Source of the DNA: Komagataeibacter xylinus
GTDB lineage: Bacteria > Pseudomonadota > Alphaproteobacteria > Acetobacterales > Acetobacteraceae
Direction of reading: 5' to 3'
Length of the DNA: 64,000 nt
Assembly (NCBI RefSeq): GCF_004302915.1
Contig: NZ_QQBI01000002.1
Span: forward strand, 1-64,000
Within the stretch, counting starts at the first letter, position 1. Every line of letters starts with the position of its first letter. The position numbers were made by a program, and so were the translations under genes. The notes beneath the pieces are model-generated. The model searched no databases. It was not told where the DNA came from and saw only the letters and a program-made list of their open reading frames with translations. Of this stretch, positions 57,866 to 64,000 are shown one piece after another.

Positions 57866-58462
57866 ATGATTTCCAGATCCGGTATATATCTTCTTGTCGC
57901 CGCCCTGTTCGCGGGCCTTCCTGCCGTGTGCATGCCACTGCACATGGCGCATGCGCAGGATGCCGAAGACGCTGAAGCCGAATCAGAGGCTGCCGATGCC
58001 GCCAAGAAGGCCGAGGCCCGCCGCGCGGCCAAGGCCGCAGCCCCGCCGGCCGCGCTGCCGGGCGCTGAATCGCGCGAGGAAGAGCACGGCCACGCCAATG
58101 CCGACATGAACCCGACCAATGCGCTGTTCGACGCCATCAACCGTGGCAGCCTTGGCGCGGCGAAGGAAGCCCTGAACCGCGGCGCTGACATGACGGCCCA
58201 GAACCAGCTTGGCCAGACGCCGCTTGACATGGCGATCGACCTTAACCGTAACGACATCACCTTCCTGCTGCTGTCGATGCGTACCTTCTCGGATGCCGAC
58301 CCGCATTTCGCCTCCAACAACCTTGAAAGCGGCGAGGACGATACTCCCCCGCTCACCATGCCCAAACATGCCTCGACCACCGCCTCGCCCGACCGGCGCT
58401 ATGATGCCTCGGGCGGCCATGCCGACCCCTCGATCGGGTTCCTTGGCTTTGGCGGCAGCTAG
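57866..58462 (+). CDS. Secreted ankyrin-repeat protein
   Basis: The 198-residue protein starts at ATG 57866 (MISRSGIYLLVAALFAGLPA, a signal peptide, with cleavage likely after AHAQ). An Asp/Glu/Ala/Lys-rich linker (to about residue 65) leads to about two ankyrin-like units (LFDAINRGSLGAAKEALNRG, ADMTAQNQLGQTPLDMAIDL). The tail is polar. It is probably periplasmic and binds a protein partner; the partner is unknown. The open frame upstream of the ATG is non-conserved-looking. Confidence 0.75.
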   Translation: MISRSGIYLLVAALFAGLPAVCMPLHMAHAQDAEDAEAESEAADAAKKAEARRAAKAAAPPAALPGAESREEEHGHANADMNPTNALFDAINRGSLGAAKEALNRGADMTAQNQLGQTPLDMAIDLNRNDITFLLLSMRTFSDADPHFASNNLESGEDDTPPLTMPKHASTTASPDRRYDASGGHADPSIGFLGFGGS

Positions 58463-58482
58463 GCCAGGCGGGGCTGCCTGAT

Positions 58483-59757
58483 TCAGGGCGCCCCGTTCAG
58501 GCTGGCCTCAAGGGTCATGATCTCGTGCCACAGCTCATCGGCCGTGCGTTGCGGCGGGCGGCGGGTATTGGTCAGCACGACGAATTCAAGCGTCATGGGG
58601 CGGGCGGAATAGCGCTGGCGGCTGACGCGGTAGCGCTTGTAGGGGCGGGTAAAGACCTGCACCGCGCCCCGCTCGCAATTGGCCCGCAGCATATCTTTCA
58701 GCGCAATAAAGCCATCGGTGCTGTAGCTCGTGGCGATCCAGCGCGTATCGAGCACCGATAGCAGGTGCCGGTAGGCCGCAAGCGCCTGCCTGCGGTGGTT
58801 GTAGGGGCTGCGCCGCTCGGTGCGCCAGTCCTGGCGTATGGCCGCCTTGTCGCGCCCGGTAATCTTGGGGGCAAGGGGCGGGCTGTCCCACAGGGCGATG
58901 GTGTTGAGCACGTGGTAATTGGCGCCGTAGGGGTGCTGGTTGTAAGGCGGATCGATATAGGCGATGGCGGCCTCGCCCACCTCTCCCGCAAGATTGGCGG
59001 CCAGGGCGTGGGCATCCATGCGCAGCACCCTGTGCTCATGCCCGTTATCAATAAAGCCCGCCGGGCGCAGCGCAAGATCGGCGGCGATGCGATACAGCGC
59101 CGTGCCCGTGCGCCCGCCCCAGCCGTGATGAAACCCCTTGAACAGCCCGCTGGTATTGCTGTTGTAGCTGGCGCTGTACAGCAGCGGGGCCAGCAGGCAG
59201 GCCTTCTGCCCTGCATCAAGCAGGCCATCATGTTCCCACCGGGCGATCTGGGTGCGGATGGCGTCGATGCGCATGCCGTTCTTGCGCATGTAGAACATCC
59301 GGTCACGTGCGGTGTCGTAATGCACGTCATCATCGGGGCACAGGTGGCGGGTGATCCAGCCCTCGAGGGGCGGCAGGGCGTTGAGTTCCGCCATGACCTG
59401 CCCGTAATCACGCCCGCCGTGAAAGACCGGCGCGCGCGACTGGGCCACATAACAGCGGTTGATCTGTTCGCTATAAGGCTCCCAGTCATTGCACAGCACG
59501 CGAAAGCCAAGCCGCTTGGCCAGCCTTGATACCACGCCGGTGCCGGCGAACAGGTCGATGAAATCGGTATGGTGCGGCACCTCGCCCGTGGCCGCGATGG
59601 CCTGAGCGATCAGGCCGAGCAGCTTGCGCTTGTTGCCGATATAGGGAATGAGCTGGCTGAACAGGTATTCCCCGGTCAGCAGCGCCGCATGGCGGCCCGG
59701 GCTCCATTCCATGCCGGGCAGGCCATGCGATCCATCAGGATCGGGGCGCCAGTTCAT
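58483..59757 (-). CDS. D12-class DNA adenine N6-methyltransferase
   Basis: The protein has 424 residues. LIPYIGNKRKLLGLIAQAI resembles the N-terminal FxxxGGKxxL region of Dam/D12 enzymes, DFIDLFAGTGVVSRLAKRLG is the SAM-binding motif I and AYIDPPYNQHPYGANYH the catalytic DPPY motif IV. FTRPYKRYRVSRQRYSA may be part of the target-recognition region. It lies 22 bp downstream of ccrM on the same strand, so the two are probably cotranscribed. No restriction endonuclease gene is adjacent, which points to an orphan methylase. The recognition site is unknown. Confidence 0.85.
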   Translation of the reverse strand: MNWRPDPDGSHGLPGMEWSPGRHAALLTGEYLFSQLIPYIGNKRKLLGLIAQAIAATGEVPHHTDFIDLFAGTGVVSRLAKRLGFRVLCNDWEPYSEQINRCYVAQSRAPVFHGGRDYGQVMAELNALPPLEGWITRHLCPDDDVHYDTARDRMFYMRKNGMRIDAIRTQIARWEHDGLLDAGQKACLLAPLLYSASYNSNTSGLFKGFHHGWGGRTGTALYRIAADLALRPAGFIDNGHEHRVLRMDAHALAANLAGEVGEAAIAYIDPPYNQHPYGANYHVLNTIALWDSPPLAPKITGRDKAAIRQDWRTERRSPYNHRRQALAAYRHLLSVLDTRWIATSYSTDGFIALKDMLRANCERGAVQVFTRPYKRYRVSRQRYSARPMTLEFVVLTNTRRPPQRTADELWHEIMTLEASLNGAP

Positions 59758-59779
59758 GCCACCCTGCCTTCCCCCGCCA

Positions 59780-60868
59780 TCAGGATGCGACGGCTGCCTG
59801 CTCCGCCCGGATCTCGCTGCGCAGCGTATCGAGTTGCACCAGTTCGCCCTCGTGCTCGAAATACCAGAACGTCCAGCCATTGCATGAGGGCGCATTGGTC
59901 AGCGTCGCGCCCATCTTGTGAATGGAGCCCCGGTGCCGCCCGCTGACCAGCGTGCCATCGGGCGAGACGGTGGCGCGCACGCGCTTCTGCCGGTCCATGA
60001 GCACGGTGCCAGCAGGCACCATGCCGCGCTCGACCAGCACGCCAAAGGGCACGCGCGGGCTTTCGCGCCGGGCGGGCGTGGTCAGCACGCTGTCAAGCGG
60101 CACGGGTTTTTCGCGCCGGGCACGGCCGATCGCGGCCTCGGCATAATCAGGGTGGCGCTCGATGCCGATAAAGCGGCGGCGCAGCCTGCGCGCCATGGCC
60201 GTGGTGGTGCCGGTGCCGGTAAAGGGGTCGAGCACCACGTCATCCACATTGGTCGAGGCCACGAGCACGCGGTGCAGCAGGCTTTCGGGCTTCTGGGTGG
60301 GGTGCAGCTTCAGGCCATGCTCGTTGCGCAGCCGCTCGCCGCCGGTGCACAGCGGCAGGTACCAGTCCGAGCGCATCTGCACATCGTCATTGAGCGCCTT
60401 CATGGCCTGGTAGTTGAAGCGGTAGCGGCTGTCCGGCCCGCGCGCCGCCCAGATCAGCGTTTCATGCGCATTGGTGAAGCGCCGTCCGCGGAAGTTGGGC
60501 ATGGGGTTGGACTTGCGCCAGATCACATCATTGAGGATCCAGAACCCGAGGTCCTGCAAAATCGCTCCGATGCGGAAGATGTTGTGATACGAGCCGATGA
60601 CCCAGATCGTGCCATCCTTGCGCAGCACGCGCCGCGCCTCGGTCAGCCAGGCGCGGGTGAATTCATCATAGGCCCGCAGGTCGGCGAATTTGTCCCAGTC
60701 GTCATCCACGCCATCGACCACGCTGTCATCGGGGCGGCGCAGTTCGCCCTTGAGCTGGAGGTTGTATGGCGGATCGGCGAACACGCAGTCGATCGAACCC
60801 GCGGGCAGGGTGCGCATCATCTCCACGCAATCACCGCGCAGCACCTGGTCAAGGGGCAATTCCATCAT
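59780..60868 (-). CDS. ccrM: Cell-cycle regulated GANTC DNA methyltransferase CcrM
   Basis: The protein has 362 residues from ATG 60868 (ATG 60883 would add five). The order is that of a beta-class enzyme: motif IV CVFADPPYNLQLKGELRRPD first, motif I VLDPFTGTGTTTAMARRL later. IWVIGSYHNIFRIG, NDVIWRKSNPMPNF and RFTNAHETLIWA are hallmarks of CcrM. The C-terminal CcrM extension (from about 270: GSIHKMGATL, APSCNGWTFWYFE) is present and needed for DNA binding in the family. It methylates adenine in GANTC, linking replication to gene expression in Alphaproteobacteria. The rnhB-ccrM order is standard. Confidence 0.95.
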   Translation of the reverse strand: MMELPLDQVLRGDCVEMMRTLPAGSIDCVFADPPYNLQLKGELRRPDDSVVDGVDDDWDKFADLRAYDEFTRAWLTEARRVLRKDGTIWVIGSYHNIFRIGAILQDLGFWILNDVIWRKSNPMPNFRGRRFTNAHETLIWAARGPDSRYRFNYQAMKALNDDVQMRSDWYLPLCTGGERLRNEHGLKLHPTQKPESLLHRVLVASTNVDDVVLDPFTGTGTTTAMARRLRRRFIGIERHPDYAEAAIGRARREKPVPLDSVLTTPARRESPRVPFGVLVERGMVPAGTVLMDRQKRVRATVSPDGTLVSGRHRGSIHKMGATLTNAPSCNGWTFWYFEHEGELVQLDTLRSEIRAEQAAVAS

Positions 60869-60890
60869 TACCGCACCGCTCATGAATTGT

Positions 60891-61544
60891 TCAGCATGAT
60901 GGCTGCTCCGCGCTTGAATGTAAGGAAGAAGGACAGGAAGCCTGCATGATGCGCCGCACCGTGCCGAAGGCCGCCCGGTGGTGGGGGCTGACACCGTGGG
61001 CCATGAGCCCCGCGCGGTGTATGGGCGTGCCGTAGCCTGCATTGCGCTCCCAGCCATAGGCGGGCCACCGCCGGGCCAGGCGCTCCATGGCCCGGTCGCG
61101 CACGACCTTGGCCACGACCGAGGCCGCGGCGATGGACAGGCTGATCGCATCGCCCCCCACGACGCATTGCGCCGGGCACCCGAAATCGGGCGCGGCGTTA
61201 CCATCGACCAGGACCAGTTCGGGCCATTGGGGCAGGCGGCCGACCGCACGCTGCATGGCGATCCATGAGGCGCGCAGGATGTTGTGGTGTTCGATTTCGG
61301 CCACGGAGGCCGCCCCCACCCCGATCAGGACATCGGGGGTCTGGTGCAGCGTATCGTAAAGCTGCTGGCGGACCTTTGGCCTGAGCTTTTTTGAATCATC
61401 AAGCGTGTCAGCCAGATGGCCCGGCACGCCCGAGAGGAACATGACCGCCGCCGCCACGACCGGACCGGCCAGCGGGCCGCGACCGACTTCATCGACACCG
61501 GCGACCCGTCCCCCATGGGCGTGCTCAAGCGTGTAATCCGGCAT
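60891..61544 (-). CDS. rnhB: Ribonuclease HII
   Basis: The 217-residue enzyme has [20 protein letters not shown] (the first catalytic Asp-Glu), [23 protein letters not shown] with the third acid, and [20 protein letters not shown] with the fourth. It removes RNA and misincorporated ribonucleotides from DNA. It precedes ccrM, and the shared promoter region upstream is dense in GANTC sites. Confidence 0.95.
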   Translation of the reverse strand: MPDYTLEHAHGGRVAGVDEVGRGPLAGPVVAAAVMFLSGVPGHLADTLDDSKKLRPKVRQQLYDTLHQTPDVLIGVGAASVAEIEHHNILRASWIAMQRAVGRLPQWPELVLVDGNAAPDFGCPAQCVVGGDAISLSIAAASVVAKVVRDRAMERLARRWPAYGWERNAGYGTPIHRAGLMAHGVSPHHRAAFGTVRRIMQASCPSSLHSSAEQPSC

Positions 61545-61561
61545 CCAGTCCTTCCCGTCAC

Positions 61562-61690
61562 GGTGCGAATCGGGGTTCAGGCCCGATTCGCACCAGATTC
61601 ATGTTCTGGAAGGATGGAAACCATTTTTATGCACGGTTGTGCAAGATGCTGTGGACTCATCGAGTCCCTTAAAATGAAAAAAAACGACTC
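61562..61690. promoter_or_regulatory. GANTC cluster with two dyads upstream of rnhB-ccrM
   Basis: Six GANTC sites lie in about 125 bp: 61567, 61585, 61596, 61654, 61662 and 61686 (start positions). Four form the arms of two dyads: a 13-bp stem GGTGCGAATCGGG / CCCGATTCGCACC (61562-61594, loop of seven) and GGACTC-ATC-GAGTCC (61653-61667). By chance GANTC occurs about once in 256 bp. Methylation-dependent control of ccrM itself is known in Caulobacter; its presence here is inference. Confidence 0.7.
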
Positions 61691-61699
61691 GAGCCGTGA

Positions 61700-62005
61700 T
61701 CAGCCCTTGCGGCGGGGGATGAAAATCAGCCCCATGATGGTGCCGAGCACCGCCGCGATACCGAGGGAAAACAGCGGGCGCTCACGCACGAAGGTCACGG
61801 CGCGCTCGAGCTTGCCTTCGCCTTCATCATACAGATCGGCGAATTCCTGCCGCGCCATGCCCGAAAGCTGGTCGACCTTGCCTTCAGCCTGCATGCCCAC
61901 ATTGCCCGTAAGGCCGCCGGCGGCATCCTTCAGGCGGCCTACGCCCTCATCAACCATGCCTTCAGCCTTGGTCTCGATGTTTTTTGCCTTGTCTTCCGAC
62001 ATCAT
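61700..62005 (-). CDS. CsbD-like stress protein with C-terminal membrane helix
   Basis: The 101-residue protein has a CsbD-type N-terminal part (NIETKAEGMVDEGVGRLKDA, GMQAEGKVDQLSGMARQ), a charged linker, then a membrane helix (FSLGIAAVLGTIMGLIF) ending in IPRRKG. The helix region resembles DUF883/ElaB-type proteins, so the protein is anchored in the membrane. Such proteins are induced in stationary phase or stress. ATG 62005 or 62002 is the start. Confidence 0.8.
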   Translation of the reverse strand: MMSEDKAKNIETKAEGMVDEGVGRLKDAAGGLTGNVGMQAEGKVDQLSGMARQEFADLYDEGEGKLERAVTFVRERPLFSLGIAAVLGTIMGLIFIPRRKG

Positions 62006-62054
62006 TCACACTCCGTAATATCGCTGTTCTGTAGCGTGGACCCATAACGCCACG

Positions 62055-63569
62055 ATGGCGCTTGCAGTTCCGTACCCCCTACTATCATGCATGATGATGC
62101 CGCCCTTGACGACAGCCCAAACCGAACAGCCCGCGCCCGGCACCGACATGCCTCCCCTTTCGCCCCGCCGCACAAGGCTCATGGCGCTGATCGTGTCGAG
62201 CCTGATGATGATGGAACAGCTCGATGGCACGGCGCTGACCACGGCGCTGCCCGCCATGGCAACGGACTTCCATGTCGATATTCCCCAGACCAGCATCACG
62301 CTTACGGTCTACATGCTGGGGCTTGCGGCCCTGATCCCGGCCTCGGGGCGCATTGCCGAGCGGTTTGGCAACCGGGTCACGCTGCGCTGGGCCATTATCG
62401 TGTTCCTTGGCGGCTCGCTGCTGGGCGGGCTTGCGCCCAACCTGCCCGTGCTGGCGCTGGCGCGGCTGGTGCAGGGGCTGGGCGGGGCGATGATGGTGCC
62501 GGTGGGGCGGCTCGTGATCCTGCAGAACGTGCCCAAGTCGGAGCTGATGTCGGTCATGGCATGGGTCATGCTCACCGCCACCATCGGGCCCATGGCGGGC
62601 CCGGTGCTGGGCGGCGTGCTGACCTCGGCACTGTCATGGCGGTGGGTGTTCTACCTCAACATCCCGCTCGGGCTGATCGCCATCGGGCTGATCGGGCGGT
62701 TCATTCCGCAGGTGCGCATGCCCCATCCCCCTCCGTTTGACCTCAAGGGCAACATGTGGTGCGCGCTGGGGCTGGCGGGGCTGATCTTCGGGCTGGAACT
62801 GCTGACCCATTCCGGCACGGCCCGCATCGTGGCCTGCGCCCTGCTCGTGCTGCCACTGGTATGCAGCGTGGCGTATATCCGCCACGCGCGGCGGGTTGCG
62901 CACCCGGTGCTTGACCTGTCGCTGCTGCGGGTGAGCACCTTCCGCATCTCGGTTATCGCGGGCGCATGCACGCGCATCGCCACCGGGGGCATCATCTTTC
63001 TCCTGCCTTCCCTGCTGCAGACCCGCTTTGACGCGAGTGCCGCCCAGAGCGGGCTGATCACCGTCATCGCCCCCGTGGGCGCGCTGGCCATGCGCTTTGC
63101 CACACCCGCGCTGTACCGCGCCCGGGGCTACCGCGCGGTCATGTGCGCAAGCAGCCTGACCCTGCCCGGCGTGTGCCTGCTGCTGGCCCTGTACAACCCC
63201 GCCATGGGCATGCTCGCGCTACTGGCGCTGCTGGCCATGCATGGCATGGGCCAGACCATGGTCTATACCGGCTACAACACCATAGCCTATGCCGACATGC
63301 CGCCTGCACGCATGGGGGCGGCGACAAGCCTGTATTCAACCGCCCAGCAGGTCATGCTCACGCTGGGCATATGCTTTGCGGCAGGCACCCTGACCTCCGC
63401 GCGGCTGGTGCTCCCGCCCTCGCTCCAGATGCAGGACTACCGCCTGACCTTTATCCTGTGCGGCCTTGTCGCCACGATCGCACTGCCCGTCCTGCTGCGG
63501 CTTTCACCCGGTGCGGGGTCGGCGGTGAGTGGTCATGACCACACCGCCGCACAAAAGGACCGGTTATGA
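62055..63569 (+). CDS. MFS transporter, DHA2-type drug exporter
   Basis: The 504-residue protein has about 14 transmembrane segments. MMMEQLDGTALTTALPAMAT is the helix-1 DHA2 motif, SGRIAERFGNRVTLRWAIIV the A-motif loop, and LARLVQGLGGAMMVPVGRLV and GPMAGPVLGGVLTSALSWRW motifs B and C. ATG at 62055 is given; ATG 62091 would remove a 12-residue cytosolic tail. It precedes an RND adaptor gene but has no accompanying EmrA. Confidence 0.88.
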   Translation: MALAVPYPLLSCMMMPPLTTAQTEQPAPGTDMPPLSPRRTRLMALIVSSLMMMEQLDGTALTTALPAMATDFHVDIPQTSITLTVYMLGLAALIPASGRIAERFGNRVTLRWAIIVFLGGSLLGGLAPNLPVLALARLVQGLGGAMMVPVGRLVILQNVPKSELMSVMAWVMLTATIGPMAGPVLGGVLTSALSWRWVFYLNIPLGLIAIGLIGRFIPQVRMPHPPPFDLKGNMWCALGLAGLIFGLELLTHSGTARIVACALLVLPLVCSVAYIRHARRVAHPVLDLSLLRVSTFRISVIAGACTRIATGGIIFLLPSLLQTRFDASAAQSGLITVIAPVGALAMRFATPALYRARGYRAVMCASSLTLPGVCLLLALYNPAMGMLALLALLAMHGMGQTMVYTGYNTIAYADMPPARMGAATSLYSTAQQVMLTLGICFAAGTLTSARLVLPPSLQMQDYRLTFILCGLVATIALPVLLRLSPGAGSAVSGHDHTAAQKDRL

Positions 63570-63652
63570 AACATCAGGAGGTTTTGGCCCTTCCACCCGC
63601 CGCACAGGATGTTACATTCACTAACTTATTCCATTCACGCGCCATGTTAATA

Positions 63653-63667
63653 CTGGGACGATCCCAG
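63653..63667. promoter_or_regulatory. Perfect dyad between MFS and RND genes
   Basis: CTGGGA-CGA-TCCCAG is a 6-bp dyad about 80 bp past the MFS stop and 80 bp before the adaptor start. A CTTTTTTC run follows 15 bases later, so it may be a weak terminator, an operator of the RND operon, or both. Confidence 0.4.
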
Positions 63668-63749
63668 GTTCGACCTTACGCTTTTTTCATAATGGCCCGG
63701 TTATTCACGCGGCCCCCATCCGACAGCAAGCAGGCAGAAACCCGACCGC

Positions 63750-64000
63750 ATGGATACAACGCCCCCCCCGCCCCGCGCCAGCGCCACACCCACGCCCCCG
63801 ACCGACCGACCGCGCCGTGGGCGGCGCGTGCTCTACCTGGCGGGCGGGGCGCTGGCGGTCGTCCTTGCGGTCGCTTTCCTGCGCCCCCATGCCGGCACCC
63901 ACAAGAAGCACGCCACAAGCGGCGACCAGCCGGTGGCGGTCACCGCCGTAAGCAGGGGCGACATGCCCGTGGTGCTGACGGAGCTGGGCACGGTGGTGCC
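63750..64000 (+). CDS. RND efflux periplasmic adaptor (MdtA-like), 5' part
   Basis: At least 83 residues from ATG 63750 are present; the gene runs off the window. A Pro/Thr-rich cytoplasmic start and Arg cluster (RPRRGRRVL) precede a membrane helix (YLAGGALAVVLAVAFL). VAVTAVSRGDMPVVLTELGT then matches the first strand of MdtA/AcrA-like adaptors (VxxGDMPVxLxxLGTV). It should pair with an RND transporter beyond the edge. Confidence 0.8.
   Translation, partial: MDTTPPPPRASATPTPPTDRPRRGRRVLYLAGGALAVVLAVAFLRPHAGTHKKHATSGDQPVAVTAVSRGDMPVVLTELGTVV

Noticed and set aside
61650-61675. CGATGAG-like core resembling a hammerhead ribozyme
   Set aside because: The second conserved strand (GAAA with helix III) and three proper stems are missing; the palindrome is better explained as two GANTC sites.
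63665-63680. GGTTCGACC resembling a tRNA T-loop
   Set aside because: No acceptor, D or anticodon stems could be built around it.

Overview
The window reads as chromosomal DNA of a high-GC alphaproteobacterium. An acetic acid bacterium (Acetobacteraceae, Komagataeibacter/Gluconacetobacter-like) fits best. The grounds are a CcrM-type GANTC methyltransferase next to rnhB, the yqeY-dnaG-rpoD // carA-carB-greA arrangement, the gpmI-envC-ctpA-rppH run, the lptF-lptG-lptD-surA-rsmA run and a MoxR/DUF58/DUF4159 membrane cluster. The genus is inference. No rRNA, tRNA, CRISPR array, phage or transposase gene was recognised.

Region by region. 0.1-6.3 kb (minus): a six-gene, translationally coupled operon for a membrane complex related to hydrogenase-4/formate hydrogenlyase and complex I. 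Its large subunit lacks the NiFe-binding cysteines and its antiporter-like subunit has no lysine at all; upstream lies a 107-bp remnant of an aldo/keto reductase gene. 6.4-8.5 kb: two small proteins and an intact aldo/keto reductase. 8.5-14.6 kb: holC and pepA facing cysQ, a Sua5-type tRNA-modification gene, a coiled-coil membrane protein and a GlcD-like flavoprotein. 14.7-21.6 kb: LPS export genes, surA and rsmA. 21.7-24.4 kb: cyclopropane fatty acid synthase, then rpsF-rpsR-rplI. 24.5-30.3 kb (minus): an unknown protein, a GNAT enzyme, rpoD, dnaG and yqeY. 30.4-36.9 kb (plus): carA with an N-terminal helix-turn-helix extension, carB, greA and a threonine dehydratase. 37-43.9 kb: upp, msrB, gpmI-envC-ctpA-rppH and a second Nudix gene. 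44-48.6 kb (minus): an EmrAB-like pump with a TetR-type operator, and an MsbA-like ABC transporter. 48.7-57.5 kb: cca and a DUF1285 protein facing the MoxR-DUF58-DUF4159-vWA cluster. 57.9-62 kb: an ankyrin-repeat protein, a D12-type adenine methyltransferase, ccrM, rnhB and a CsbD-like protein. 62-64 kb: an MFS exporter and the start of an RND adaptor cut by the window edge.

Signals that ordinary gene content does not explain: (1) the hydrogenase-derived complex with lost metal ligands and lost channel lysines; (2) the HTH-CarA fusion with two near-identical 18-bp dyads just upstream, which together suggest an autoregulated carA; (3) six GANTC sites in about 125 bp, four of them in the arms of two dyads, in front of rnhB-ccrM; (4) a family of intergenic palindromic elements with two inner hairpins, in six places; (5) an envC gene with no ATG, GTG or TTG in its signal-peptide region.
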